Of a DNA stretch of 64,000 nucleotides, positions 11,908 to 24,913 are shown one piece after another. A program made the position numbers and the translations under genes. The stretch comes from Dichetophora obliterata (lineage: Eukaryota > Arthropoda > Insecta > Diptera > Sciomyzidae), in assembly GCA_963920525.1 (NCBI GenBank), contig OY986435.1, forward strand, positions 267,186,299 to 267,250,298, in the 5' to 3' direction. Position 1 is the stretch's first letter, and each line of letters opens with the position of its first letter. The notes under the pieces are model-generated. The model saw nothing but the letters and a program-made list of their open reading frames with translations, ran no database searches and was not told where the DNA came from.

Positions 11908-13540
11908 CGCATTTGTATAAGCTTAGAAAAATGAACCTTTTTTGCTATTTTGATGTTCTTGATTTCTAGCCTAATGTATAGGCAGCCACAAAGAAAAACT
12001 CATGTCAAGTACTACTTTGTAAAATTGCTTTAAATGTCATAGAAAACATAATATATGTTTGCAAAAACTCGACGAGTTGCTGACCATTTCAAGATCATAA
12101 AATGTACGATAATGCTTTATTTTAAAGCTTTAAATTTTTGTTCATATCCTTAAAGTAACTAACTAAAAATAGCATTTGATCAATGGAAAACGTGACCGGA
12201 AATCGCTTCCAGAAGATTTCATAATATTTTTTTTACAACAAATTTTTTCTGGCTTTTGCGTTAAGAGCAAAAAAATTTGCAAAATCAAAAATTCAGCACA
12301 GGCATCAATGAGTTGTAAAACAAGAAACGATCGATCGATCTGCCGACGAACAAAAGAGTTCTCAACTACCGCATACGTACGATCTACCTTGCGTTCCACC
12401 AGCATTGTAACGATTTATCGAACGAGACAAAGTCGCTTACTTTCGCTTGGTCATGAATATTAATATGGTTATGTAGAGGTAGAACTTGCAGTATAAACGG
12501 CAGGATTACCAAAGCCAAAAAAAAAGAACTTAACATCAAAGACAGAGAGCATCAGAAACAATGGAACAGCTATGGAGTCATCAGAGTCAGAGCCAGTGCA
12601 TGTTCTTGTTAGAAGGATGGTTTTGTTAAAAAACCAATACAAAAACTTACATCGTGTTCTACAGAAACCTATTTAAAAACGTGCAAAAACTGTTTTAGTC
12701 GCTTTATAACATATTGTGCTAGCCTCTTCATGTAAAAATATTTTATACAAAAAAATATGGAGTTGACTTTTTTCCAACAACGATAACAACAAGAACACCA
12801 ACAACAAATAGTACATTGGTAGCACAACTATTTGATAAACTGCAAACTCATCATCAAGATCGTCATCAACATCATCGTCATTGTTATGATCGCCATCAGC
12901 GTTATGATCAGCAGCTACAGCTTAAAACAGCGCCTGCAGCTGTATCTGCAGCAGATCCACTTCAAGTGCTCGTTTTTGTAGAGTTCAAGATTCGAATTTA
13001 TAGATTGTATAGATCACGGTGTAGCTCAAGTAATTTATGAAGTCTCAAGCACTCGAGTGTCATAATGTAGTTAGTCAGTCAGTCAGTCACATATTTTTGG
13101 AGCACTCATTATGATTGTGATGAAGAGCTGTGAGTGTGTCGAGTGGCCAGAGCAGGGGATAAAAACACACCATGACTGCTTCTGCTTTTGAGTTGATAGT
13201 GTGGTTAGTCCATGTATCTTTGATAAAAAATTCAATTCTTTGGGCGAAAGCCCACGCATTGCAAGGAAAGGTAGGGAATTCCATGTGCGATAGCAAGATT
13301 TTAAAAAGTGAACTCAGTGAAATGTCGCTGCGGCATTGATCATAATGTTGTTGTAGCAATTGCTGCATTATTGAAACTATGTTTAAATGATGTGAAAACA
13401 TATTGAGCTACATTTGGATGCTTTCTTTTATTTAAATTCTTATTTCAACGAATGTTGCAATTAAAAATGAGAAGTTATAAATGGTATTTTTGCTATTTTT
13501 TTAATAAAAATATTTAAGTTTTTATTATTAGCTACAGTTC
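11908..13540. other. Mostly unique noncoding, possible intronic regulation
   Basis: No protein is recognisable. 12780-13030 is rich in CAACAA, CATCAT and CAG-type triplets and has a high-complexity mix unlike the AT-rich repeats around it. A short agtcagtcagtcagtc run lies near 13075. It could hold conserved noncoding DNA, but I cannot name a site. Confidence 0.4.
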
Positions 13541-13544
13541 AGAA

Positions 13545-14215
13545 AAAAGACAGCACCTAACCAAAAAGTAGCCAAAACGGTAAAGCTCTTTTAATTCAAC
13601 CAAAATTAAAATAATGACTTAAAATTTAGCTCATAAGCGCTTCATCCCTTAATACCCACTTTGAGTATGAAATTTGTAAAACTCTTTGATACAAAGTGAA
13701 TTTATGAAACTGTAAAATCTGCTTATAGTAAATTCCATAAAACTGTGTACAATGGCTTGAAATTAAGAACTCGCTGATAGGAAATTTGCAAAAAAAAAAC
13801 TGAAAGTTTTCCATCCACCTCCCTTACAAAGTGACGTCATCATAATAGTTAAACCTTTATAAATTCCAAAGAAATTAATGTTTAATATTGATATTGTACA
13901 CATAAGCTTTAATTAAGGAAAAAGACTCAGATTTTCAAATGTAAAATATTTGGATAAAAACCACGCCCTATAAAAGTGACGTCATCAAAATAACACAACA
14001 TTAAAGACACAAAAAAGAAATTAAAACTGACACTAGGCCGTGGGGGTGTTTTAACTTCCGTCCAGTCGAATATAATTCTTTACTACTGTGGAAAGAGTTC
14101 AGTTTTTAGCAAAAAATTTCATATTATATTTATATTTTCGCATGTAAACAAAGCCGAAGAGAAACAAAGATTGTTTATATACTTTTTGTGTGAAATCACA
14201 GAGACTTGAACACAC
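13545..14215. repeat. Dispersed repeat shared with 48510-48700
   Basis: ccaaaacggtaaagctcttt followed by an aattaaaataatgactt phrase at 13573 closely matches ccaaaacggtaaaatctctt and aattaatataataactt at 48535. Here the phrase gtgacgtcatcataa near 13831 recurs near 13977 as gtgacgtcatcaaaa. These are decayed copies of one repeat of unknown class. Confidence 0.45.
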
Positions 14216-14227
14216 CCAGAAGGAAAT

Positions 14228-14515
14228 TTGTGTTATTTCATTTATTAAACAAAACTCTCTAATGAAAAATAAGACGCGATGATCAGCTTAATGTATTACT
14301 TTATAAATAATTAAAACAAAAAATTTAATTTTGAAAAGTCTTTTCCAATCTTAATTACCTTAAAAAACATGAAAAAAAATTTTAACATTTATATAATAAT
14401 ACCTTAAACTGTTCTGTTTTTTATTTCTTTATATTTTTTGTTCTGTAATTTAATACAATTTGATAGTTATTAATCTTATTTTAGTTTTTTGTGTTTATTA
14501 ACAATAACACAGTAC
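14228..14515 (+). repeat. Dispersed repeat, inverted copy at 34931-35165
   Basis: Blocks aaaactctctaatgaaaaataagacgc, attaaaacaaaaaattt, ttttccaatcttaa, aaactgttctg and ttttttgtgtttattaacaa occur here and, reverse complemented and in matching order, at 34931-35165. No end structure or coding content was identified. Confidence 0.6.
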
Positions 14516-14519
14516 AACA

Positions 14520-17290
14520 TTTTTCAGTTCTGTAATGGTAAAATGTACATTGGGAGATATATTTTTTTTTTCAATGCCTCAATGTGTTAAGCAGGAGGAC
14601 GATAGTGGTCGACACGTACTGGCAGTGGCTTTGCTCGTCGGATGGGGTAGGGAACTTTACTATGCCTCTTTGCTTCACCTTACAAAAAAACTACGTGTCT
14701 ATCAGAATCTTATGAAAACAGAAAACCTTATGAAAACAGAATATGTTAAACGATAATACTGCTAAAAGATGGGAAATGAATACACGGCAACTAAGTTTAA
14801 AGCTAACATCGACTTTAAAATTTATGCAAACAGGATTTATGATGTTTTAAACCCTTTACTGCCCATAACCCAACCTTGGTTTCCAAATGTTACCTAAAAA
14901 AAATGATCATATTAAAAACCCCATTACTCCCCTCTGTTCAGTTTAGTTTTAAGGTTAAATCTTAAAAATTTTTAATAACACATGATTTCGTTTTGGGTTG
15001 TTGTTTTGAATTTTATTTTATGCTATTGACCATAGATTAATCTGACATGTAAAGAGTGTAAGTTAAAGGGTAATATAAAGAGTAAAAGCTAAGAGCAATT
15101 CAAAAGAAGACGATAAGAAATTAGTTTCTAATTATATTTGATATTGTTTTGCATTGCTTTCCTCTCGAAATCTTGGTTAAAACTTTACACTCTTGTGTTA
15201 AATTACGCTCATTAAGAGCTTGTTACATTGATATCGGAAAAAAAAATAAAAGTAATTGACGATCATGAAAGAAATCGGTTTTATGAATGGAACATAAACG
15301 TAGCATCGTAGTAAAGAGTGAAGATATAAAATGCGTATGGTGTTTTCTTTTCTCTCTAAGTTCTAATTTTCTTAATCCCTATTACAGACAATTTTAGTTT
15401 TGTCTAACATTAGATGTTGTTAAATGTATTTTAAATAAAGTTTGATTTCAAATTATAATTGTATATTTAAGTTGTTATTATATTATATAATTATAATATT
15501 GAAGTTATTTCATTTTTTTATATACCAGCTCTATTTTAAGTTAATATTTACGAACGAGAATTTCTTAGTAAACTCTTTCTTTCTTTCTTTCTTTGCTGTT
15601 CTTTCTTGCTGGCATTTGTTATCTCTCTCTTTGTTTATTCTTTTATTTTTTTTTTATTTTTTTTTTTGGTTTTCTATAAATAGATTAAGTTAAGCCAAAA
15701 CTTATTATAATTATGCATAAAAAAAATAGCGCAAGGAAAGCTTATATTAAAAAAATATAGGCATGTATGAATGAAACTTGGAAATATTTAAATTTACGTT
15801 TTCAATTAACTTTATTATAAGATACTTAAATAGTTTTATTATTATTTCCTTTTTTTTTTTATTAATAAGATTAATATACTAAAGAAACATGGAAAACTCA
15901 CTTTGATCAGGATGACACTGCGACAGGCCTGCTGCTATGCTCCATGATGATGCTGCAACTAGCTTTTATTTTATATAAATTTGCATGTTAGAGTAAAATT
16001 TTTGTTATTCCTTATGTATTCTTTTTTTCTGTATTGTTTTTTTTTCTACTTGGGCCAGATCTTTCAACTTATTTTAACTTTCTTTTATAACATTTTCATT
16101 AAAATAATCACTTTTCTTGCCTTATTTTTTTTTTAATTTTAATTTAAACTGTACTTAAAATTTATCTTTTACTTCAACCACTAATTTTCATTTTCTTGTT
16201 TTCTTTCTATTAATAGAATTTTAAGTTAATTTAAGACATGATTAATTAAACATAGAGCAAGCTTGAGGAGCGTAAATTCTTCACTGATCAACTGTGATCT
16301 GGAACAGGCGAATTGTTGCAACATGTGGCTGTCTTATTTATGATGCTGCTTTGAGGCAAGTGGAATACCGCAAAAACTAAAAAAATAATCCAGGGGCTTT
16401 CCTGGGGAAACCTTCTACTTTCTCCCAATCATCAACTATTGCTGTATGATGTTATTTAATTAATGATGGCTGTAGATTTTATTATACAGCGACGGTATTT
16501 GATTGCCATATAAAACACTTGTGCTAGTCATAAATCCCCTAGAATTTTTAGGTTTTAATAATTAAACATAAATTATAAGCACTAAACTTAATATTACCTT
16601 TCGGGGATTTATTCGGGTGCTTGTAGAGTAATAAAAATGGTATGCAGATTATGATTTTTATGAACTTATTATTCTTTAATTCACTTTAGCAAATTTATAG
16701 AAGTTTCAAATAACCAAAGAACTTTATATTTTTTCTGAAGAATGAAATTTTTGTTACGACTTTTCACCAAGGGATCCAGATTAAGAAAGGAAGATTATAC
16801 CGAAGAAAACTTTTACGCTGGCTTGGGTATACATATTTCTTATAAGTTTTTGCTTTTGGTATTTAGTAAGTCTACAATTAAAGCTTTAAAGTGCTGCCAA
16901 ACAATACAAGCTAAAAGAGAGAGTAATGAAAAGCTTTTACAGTTTGTTCCAAAAGTTATGAAATAAACTTATCAAATAAATTTTAAGGAATTTTACTATT
17001 ATTGAATCTAAGATTTAACGAAAAGCTATAAGTTAAGCAATATTTAAGTTAATAAGTCCAAGTGAGTAAATAAATTATCACTAAAAGTTTTAGTACACTT
17101 TGATAATAAAACAAATATTTATATTCAATAATAGAAGAGTTCTATTAATAATTTTATGGTTAAGTTTAAATAAACTTTTTAAAGTTTTCATCCATTTATA
17201 AAATTCTTTTTTGTGAAAAGTATTTCATGCTAGAATTTTGAAAAATTTATACGAGGAGTATAAATTTATACGAGACAGTCGTCACAGTTC
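14520..17290. other. AT-rich noncoding stretch
   Basis: Long T/A runs, a tttctttctttctttc microsatellite near 15580 and short open frames (14535-14756, 15442-15693, 16742-16966) with no recognised domains. I support no gene here. Confidence 0.4.
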
Positions 17291-17295
17291 ATTGA

Positions 17296-18204
17296 TTGCC
17301 AACTCAATTCTGAGAACTGTATGTGAAATTAGACCCAAAAAGAAGAATTTCTGCATCATTCGTTTTGTCTTTTTACCTCCCAAAATATTTTTAATATCGA
17401 TTTGAAGTTTGTAACTATCGTATAAGGGAATTTTCGACGTTTTAGGCCTTTTTGTTTGACATAACTCGACAACCACTAGTCCGATTTAGCTGAAACAAAT
17501 TTAGAAAACTTAAGAATTACAATTCATCTAATATTTTTTTATACCGTTTTTCTATGTGTGCAACACTTTCGAAGTTAAAAATGAATGTATGAAGGGAAAA
17601 AAGTATTTTTGGCCTAAAAATTTAAATTTTTTTTTTAAAATTCATAAAAAATCCAAAATGGAAAAAGAGTCAAATCTAGTTACTTTAACGTAAAGTCACA
17701 TAACCTATGAGCAAAATAAGGCATAGATTCATAAAATTCATACCTTTACTCAATTGCGAATAAAAGCGAAACGCGTGCATTGATTTTCATGATCTTTGTC
17801 TCATTTTGCTCCAAGGTTATGTGACTTTGCGAAAAAGTAACTAGACTTGAAACTTATTTCCGTTTTGTATTTTTTATGAATTTAAAAAAATATATATATT
17901 TTTTTTCTTCATGCGCTTATTTTTAACTTGGAAACTGTTGCTTTTATAGGAAAACAATATATAAACAGATTAAGGGAATTGTAATTTTAAATTTTTTAAA
18001 ATTTATTTCAATTAAATCGTGCTAGTGGTTGTCGAGCTATGTCAAACAACAGGGCCTAAAACGTGATAAATTCCCCTATACGATAGTACTAACTTCAAAT
18101 CGATATTAAAAATATTTTGGCAGGTAAGAAGACAAAACGAATGATGCAGAAATTCTTCTTTTTGGGTCTAATTTCACATACAGTTCTCAGAATTGAGTTG
18201 GCAA
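17296..18204. mobile_element. Foldback element with TTGCCAACTC ends
   Basis: The left arm from TTGCCAACTCAATTCTGAGA (17296) is repeated inverted to 18204 and pairing extends nearly to the centre. Matched blocks include gaagaatttctgcatcattc, tatttttaatatcgatttgaag, ctcgacaaccacta and cataacct..gagcaaaat. The element is about 909 bp and noncoding. Flanks do not show an unambiguous duplication. Confidence 0.75.
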
Positions 18205-18224
18205 ATCATGTGTTGTACTGTGTA

Positions 18225-18660
18225 AGGGTATTCTCAATTGTGTGGTATCGTGGTATTGTGGTTTTTTTGACATAGTTGAAAACCACAATTATGAGCACCC
18301 TTAAAAAAGAATTTGTGTTTGGGAACCTAGTACTATAGATTTTTTTTTCAATGCAAATAAAATAACTATCCAATTTGAAATATTTTATTAACATATGGCA
18401 TAAAAAAGTTTAACTTGCATTTTGATTTTTTTTCCATTTTTGCAATTAGAAAATAACTGGCAACCGATCAGTTGTTTATGGAACTTTAAATACCACGTTC
18501 GTTAAACATATCATTGGGCTACTTAAGATTAACACACTTTTGGTTTTTAGAAATTTCACGTAAAACAACAAAAAATATAAAAACTGCTTGGTAAAGTGTG
18601 GTATCAATGCCACGGTGTTTTTTTTTACTACACAGAAAACAACGCAATTGTGAATACCCT
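18225..18660. mobile_element. TA-flanked MITE, AGGGTATTC family, copy 1
   Basis: AGGGTATTCTCAATTG at 18225 (after TA) pairs with CAATTGTGAATACCCT ending at 18660 (before TA). The core has ccgatcagttgtttatggaac and atggcataaaaaagtttaac. Copy 2 is at 34511-34930 in the other orientation. It lies only 20 bp from the foldback element on its left. Confidence 0.75.
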
Positions 18661-18736
18661 TAATGTGTTTTTTTTGCTTTGTAAATGAATTACTTTACAT
18701 TTCTTAGTTTCAAGTAACAAATAATTAAAAATTGTT

Positions 18737-19315
18737 TTAAAAACGTGTTGAATTATTGAGAATTGAATTATTGAGGCATGAGCGAATATCCCCTGTGAAA
18801 CCTATGTACGCAGATCGCTGGATCCTGCCTAGTTTTGTTGTGTTGTATGCTTTGTTCAGTGCAGACCACCATACTAGTGCACCATAGGTCAGGGTAGGGC
18901 ACACTACTGCTGTATCTATCCCCAAGAGAATTTTTGGTTGAAGACCCCATTTCTTACCAAAGGTATTTTTGCAGGTATATAAAGCTATGTAGGCCTTTTT
19001 GACTCTTTGTTCGATGTTGGTTTTCCAGCTGAGCTTAGAATCTAGAATGACTTATAGATATTTTGCGCTACAGGATAGTGTAAGAGGTTGGTTATTTAGC
19101 TTTGGAAGGACAAATCGCGGTGCTTTGGGTTTTCTGGTGAATAACATCAGTTCCGTCTTGCTAGGGTTAACTCCTAGGCCGCACCTGGCAGCCCAGAGAC
19201 TGAGTTTAACCAAAGCTGCCTCCATAAGCTCACTGAGCGTAGAAAGGAACAGTCCTGAAACCATTACAACCAACAAATTTTGGTATAAATTATAGCCTAA
19301 GATCACATATTCCAT
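18737..19315 (-). pseudogene. Non-LTR retrotransposon RT fragment (R1/LOA/I-like)
   Basis: Read on the - strand, 19315 to 19052 encodes a reverse-transcriptase end ending GLGVNPSKTELMLFTRK and SAKYL. After a shift, 18950 to 18737 encodes GIDTAVVCPTLTYGALVWW and LGRIQRSAYIGFTGDIRS. These are the post-catalytic RT thumb region and linker typical of R1/LOA/I-type non-LTR retrotransposons, whose enzymes copy their own RNA at a nicked target site. The catalytic YADD box and the endonuclease are missing, and at least one frameshift separates the two parts. It is an old fragment unrelated to the four other retrotransposon copies in the window. Confidence 0.75.
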
Positions 19316-21064
19316 CTTGAAAAATTTGTAGTAATAAGTCTACATTTTTTTTGTATATTCTTTTATAATTATTTTTTTTAATAATTTCTTTTTTTTATCC
19401 TTTCAAGTTTTCATTTAAATTTGTAGTATGCTCTCTGTGGCTTAATAATATTTAACCGCTCTATTTTTGCAGCCATTCTGCCAGGTCGCTTAAAAATTTT
19501 GTGAGCTCCTGCAGAGGGCTTTATTAACGCTGACAATGCTAGCTTGGCTTCAGTCATGCCTTTGTATAAATATTCATCTCATTGTTTTTACTTCTGTATT
19601 TATGTATATTCGATTGTCTGTCTAACTGACTGTATGTCTGTCTCCGCCTGCTGTGAACTCAGTCAGTGCTGTTCTTCTGAAGATCAGCTTCAAGTCACGA
19701 TTACATGCGACTTTGTTCAATGAAACATACAAATATTCGTGGTAATAAATATAAATGATTTCATTTGATTTTGTTGTGTTTTTTAAGTCATAATATTTTC
19801 GTCTGGTTTAACCCCCATACTCACTACCTGCGATCCCGACGATCTGTCGTCGAGCTAGTTTAACATTTCTATAAGTTTTCTCTATTAGTTGTTGCTGTTG
19901 TACATAAAAGAGCTATTATTATTTGTGCGATTTAATGGATCGCAGTAAATATGCTTGAAATTTACTAGAAAATAAGTACGAAATTAAAACTATTTTGCAT
20001 TGCAATTGCTGACAGCTTTCCACTTTTAAACATAAATTTCAACAAATTGCCTATCACAAATATAATTTAATAATGATCATAATAAAATTACACAAAATTA
20101 CCGCAATAAATTGCTAGTTTATGGATAACCATTAAGATAAATTTTGATAAGAAATTAAGACAAAATTTAAATAATGTATGTTAATTTTATGCCTTAATTA
20201 AAAAAGTATAAATTAAAAATAATCAGTCTGGCCGTGTTTGCACACTGATTAACAAAACTGTCGTTAATTAAAATTAATTATATGTATTAAAGAACTGCTG
20301 CGTACAGCAGCTTCTGTTTTAAACAAAGAAAGTTGGTAAGCAGAAAAAGCAGCGGAAGACCGTTAAAACTGACATTAAGCTAAAAAATTTATTAACACTG
20401 AATATAAAAATCTGCTGTGGTTGACTGCTTTTTTTTATAAAAAAGAACTGAAAAAGGTTACTCTTCTAAATTGTACGAAATATTTTACAACTTAATTTTT
20501 GAGCAGCTAATTGAGAAATTTTTAAACTGCGTTTTACCATTAAGGAGAATGCTGGGAAAATGTACGCATTTGGAAAGATGTACTTTGTAACATGTGTTTC
20601 GTTGTTTGACCTAAAAATGTGTGAAGTGGTTTAAGAGTTTGGCTACATCTGGGTGTTATTTGGAAAGGAGAGAATAAGAAATGCTTATAATAAATGCATT
20701 CTGCAAGACATGAATAATAAATATTTTAATAAAATGCATATTATATGAGACATGCGTCGAGAAACCAGATTCATAAGCCTAAGGTAAAGAGTTTTATACA
20801 TATAAGATAAGATCTTAGATAACAGCGTTGTTCTTAATGGCAACGGTGTTGTATGTTTCGTGAGATTTTTTTTACCTAAAGGAAGCATCGTGCTAAACAA
20901 ACCGCTCCAGTTTTTGTTTTATGTTTTATTTTAAGGGACTTTATGGAATAAACTATGTTATATATTAGCTTAAAAAATATTCCAACGAATGGTTAACATG
21001 AAATCCTAAGTTTTTTCTAGCCCAAAATGTACCGTATTGTTATTTAGAAATGAGCATTTATATA
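19316..21064. other. AT-rich noncoding, nothing recognised
   Basis: No domain, RNA gene or resolved element. A short less AT-rich patch at 19610-19720 contains tgtctgtctccgcctgctg and cttctgaagatcagcttcaag (a small hairpin). Confidence 0.35.
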
Positions 21065-21067
21065 TTA

Positions 21068-21214
21068 GGTCTGTTTCCGTACTCGATTCAAGTAACTTGA
21101 AGTTTTTTGAAGACGTTGTTTTACAAATTTTTGAAGCTCTAGAAAGAAGAATAGCATGCAAAAAGTTACTCTCTATTCTATTACAATTACTAGAAGTAAG
21201 TACGGAAACAGACC
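21068..21214. mobile_element. 147-bp TA-flanked MITE
   Basis: GGTCTGTTTCCGTACT at 21068 is mirrored exactly by AGTACGGAAACAGACC ending at 21214, with TA outside both ends. It explains the overlapping open frames on both strands here, which are not genes. Confidence 0.75.
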
Positions 21215-21216
21215 TA

Positions 21217-23185
21217 CTATTTATGTCTATACCATATTTAACATTGGTCACTAAAAAATGTGTCACTAGAAATTAATTGGGTATGGTTTTTGTGTTAATT
21301 TTTGCATAATCTACTTACATAAAAAGTGAAAAAAAAAATACTTAATACATATTCTGGCATATACATGACATACATTCACTGACTTTTAGAAGCATTCCAT
21401 TGTGACTACCGGGACATTTTACTCCAAAATTTTACCAACTATGAGTTATAACGATAGCATCATAACTTTTACAGCAGTGAAATATATTTTTACACAGAGA
21501 TAAGTAACTATTGCGTAATATTTCTTTAAAAAACCAAACAGTTTCTATGTTTTGTGTTACTATGATTTGAAGGAATGTGACTACTGGGATACTGAAAAAT
21601 CTTACCTACCTAACTTTGAACAGTCATAGAAGAATTTTAGCGAAACCATTTAAATATTCAAGTCAGCTTCTTTTGCGTTGTACAAAATATACTAAACGCT
21701 TTCATTTTAATAAAGAATTAGTATGCTTATATTTGTAAAAAGTATTTAGGACAGGTATTTGTGACTTGCGGGACAAGTAAAAATATGCGGAAATAGAAAA
21801 TTATTTCAATAAGTTTTATTATTGTCTTTATCCGAATTAATAAAGTTATTTATATATATATTTTTTTTTTGTAAAGAATAAAAAAGAAACCAGAAGCTAC
21901 GAAAAAAATTACCTCTTACCCTATTTTTTAAAGACAATGTTGATGTTATCTGCAAATTGTTGAAATTTGACCTTTCAACAGTTTTATAATAGGACATACA
22001 CTACATCTGTCTCGTATGTAGCGAAAAATTCTGCTTGATTGCCGAAAGTCGATCTTAAAAACAATTTATTTCTCGTCTTCCTTTTTTTCTCCATTAGGAA
22101 ATCTTCTTAAATAAAGATGCCTTGAGAGTAACTTGCAGTACCTGAATCAGCTTTTACATTTATACTTGACCCAACCATATCTTTAGGCTCAGCATTCAAT
22201 TCCTGTTCACTGTTTCTTGAGTACACATAACATTTTCGAATTTATAAGGCCGCGCTCATAGTAAACGCTTTTTGCTGATTATTTTTTTTTATATTGGACC
22301 CACGCTCAGGGGATGGAACCCCATTTTTAAATTTGTAAGAATAAAGAAGCTTTCACTATTTCATTTTGGGTAAGAAAAGTAAATTAAGCTATAAACAGAA
22401 TCTGTCCAGAAAATCACCGTGACTACTGGGAAACATTTCAAAACAGTATCAAAAGCATGGAAGTATTGAATTTATAAAGTCACGTTTTAGATTGGGAAAA
22501 CAACTTTTATATATTTTTGCGTGACTATAAGTCGCGAAACATGCGACTTGCGACTGTTCAAAGAAGAAATACACAAAAACTTACATACTTGTTCGATTTA
22601 TTTCTATACACGAATCTAGTTTTTTTTCGAAGCTTTCTATAAAGTACACGCGCCAGGTTTCCAAAGTTGACAGAATGCACGACACCAGTGTTGCAAAGAC
22701 AATCAACATTTTACTCCCCAGCAGCTCTGTATGAAATAATAGTTTCCATATACAAAAAAGGATTTTTTTGAGAAATGTTTTCGAGCCTGTTTTCACAGAT
22801 TTAAAAGTATTTTAATATTTTTCATATAATTTTGGTAAATTTTTTAGTGCGTTAGAATTTTTTAAAATCTTTTTGATTCTATTTTAAGAAGGTTTAAACA
22901 CCTTACCTTTAACACTGTCGTACGTTGTTTAGATATTCTATGAGAATTTTTTTTGAAAAATTTTTCTCTCAGTCAGCTTCGACGTGGCCCCCAAATGTAT
23001 GAAGGAAAAAAATATTAGCTCGAATAGTTGACACAATACACTCTAAAAACTGATTGAAAAATCTCTACAATAAATGTTGTGAAATTTCAGGACATTTATT
23101 GGCGATTTTGTAAAAAAAATTTTGAGTTTTTTCAATTTTGTCTGAAAATCAGCGTCTTTTTCCAAAATATGCATACAATACAAAG
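21217..23185. other. Noncoding with a recurring GTGACTACYGGGA phrase
   Basis: Variants of gtgactaccgggacattt occur near 21402, 21578 (gtgactactgggatact), 21762 (gtgacttgcgggaca) and 22422 (gtgactactgggaaaca). They suggest a degraded repeat array. No protein was recognised. Confidence 0.4.
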
Positions 23186-23191
23186 AGAGCG

Positions 23192-23520
23192 ACCGTAGCC
23201 TAGTGGGTAGAGTGCGTGGCCTAAAGAACCGCGGTGGCCCGGGTTCAATTCCAGCTCAGACATAAAGTTTTTCCAATTGAATTAATTTTTCTGTTCGGTC
23301 GTCACCTCTCTGCAGACAATGGCAAACCTCAGAGAGTAAAAATTGCCATGTAAAGCTTCTTGAGAACATAAGCCGTTCGGAATCGGCATAAAACAGTTTT
23401 CGGTCCAGTTCTCGGTCATATGTGATCAAACATTTAATAACACGCATAACACAATTAATCAATAGAAGCTAGGTCAAATTCCTTCCAAGGGCTGAAATGG
23501 CCAGTTTATTTTATTTTTTT
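23192..23520 (+). mobile_element. tRNA-derived SINE with 12-bp target duplication
   Basis: The unit starts cgaccgtagcctagtgggta (A box), has ggcccgggttcaattcc (B box) near 23237-23253, and ends after ggctgaaatggccagtttat with a T-rich stretch. ATACAAAGAGAG lies directly before it (about 23179-23191) and after it (about 23523-23534). Such retrotransposed units rely on a partner LINE. The 68-codon open frame on the - strand inside it is not a gene. Confidence 0.75.
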
Positions 23521-23674
23521 TTATACAAAGAGAGTATATATCAAGAGGGCCAGAAACTCAAAGTTCGCTCTTGAGTATTATTTCAAAACTACAAAGATTG
23601 GGTTCTGCCGGCGCGCTGCTAATGTTGTTCTGCCGACGTTCTTGCTGACTGTTTCGGGCAGAGGTATTTTTAAA

Positions 23675-24015
23675 ATTATGTGTGCACAAGCGAGCTGGGA
23701 ATATGTTTGTTCTTTTTAGAATGCTTTGGCCTTTTTCTTCCTATTAGAATTGCGATAGTTTTGAATATTATATTGAAATTAGGAAATTGCAAAAAAATTG
23801 TCAGCTTTGTTTTGGCTGAGCTTTGTTTACATTTTTTTTATCCTTCATTTCTAAAGGAAAGATTTCTGTGCAAAAGCGAGCGGCAACAAATTTGTTCTTT
23901 TTACCTTTTTCTTCCTACTAGAATTGCGATCATTTGGTATATTTAAGGAATTATGAATGAAATGAAGCAGAACAAGATTTCCTTGAATTTACCAATTTGT
24001 CGATATTCTAATGTT
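23675..24015. repeat. Imperfect tandem duplication, unit about 187 bp
   Basis: The block gtgcacaagcgagctgg...ttgttctttttaga...cctttttcttcctattagaattgcgat at 23681 recurs at 23867 as gtgcaaaagcgagcgg...ttgttctttttac...tttttcttcctactagaattgcgat. This duplication accounts for the open frame at 23680-23946. Confidence 0.65.
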
Positions 24016-24910
24016 TTGATTCTCAACTTTTTTTGGCTGAGTTGTATTAAAATTTTTTCCAATATTTCTAGCAAGGAAGTTTTTCATGCAATTGCAATTA
24101 TATTGTATGAATATATTTTAATTATATTTTATTAAAGAATTTTAGCTGTCTATATCGATCATTTGGTACATTGAAAAAAATTTGGGTGAAATAAACCAAA
24201 ATGCCTTTCTTTCAATTTACCAATATCGAACAAATTATTGTATTTTTTATTTATATTTATTTAGCAAATACTACTCAAGTATAAAATTTAAATTACAATT
24301 TCAGAAAATATTAAATTGCAATTCCAAGTTTCTTTAATTCAAATTCATTTATTTATTATTATATAATTTTTTAATTAAAAAAGTTACAAGTTGCCAATAT
24401 AATTGCACACTTTGTACAAGTACAAGCTTTTTTGTACATGTACTTCAAGAAATAGTTGAAGAAAATATTTCCACAACATTTCATAGAAATTTGTTATAAT
24501 TGGGATTTTTGCGATTTTATTTTTTTATCTGATAAAACAAACGATACTTCAAATTATCGCACAATTATTAGTAAATTATGCTAAAATAATTGCAATTTTC
24601 TTAAAAAATATTCTAAAATAGATTTGAACAATGCAGAAAAGTAAGATTTGATCAATACAGAAGAGTAACAATTTATTTGAAGTGTTTGCGGGAATGTATT
24701 ATAAATTAATTTATTTATTTAAATTTAATGTGTCGCTTGTAAAACAAGATTATGTAAAACTATTTTGAAATAATTAATGCAATGAAACAAAATATTTTAA
24801 GTAATTGAATTAAAATATTGGGAGGTAAATACTTACTAATTTTATTTGCGCTGAAAACCTTTTCTTTCCACTACTAAAATTAAAACTTCCAAGCAAATTA
24901 GTATTTAGCT
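24016..24910. other. AT-rich noncoding, nothing recognised
   Basis: Very AT-rich with no supported feature. Confidence 0.35.
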
Positions 24911-24913
24911 TAG

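Noticed and set aside
12163..12463. Opposing 80- and 95-codon frames
   Set aside because: They overlap on opposite strands and have no recognised content.
16742..16966. 74-codon + frame MKFLLRLFTKGSRLRK...
   Set aside because: No family recognised and no supporting signals; AT-rich surroundings make such frames common.
21006..21276. Opposing 86- and 79-codon frames with similar ends
   Set aside because: Their symmetry comes from the 147-bp MITE at 21068-21214.
23192..23262. Functional tRNA gene
   Set aside because: A and B boxes are present but the cloverleaf stems do not close well and the unit has a long tail and target duplication, as for a SINE.
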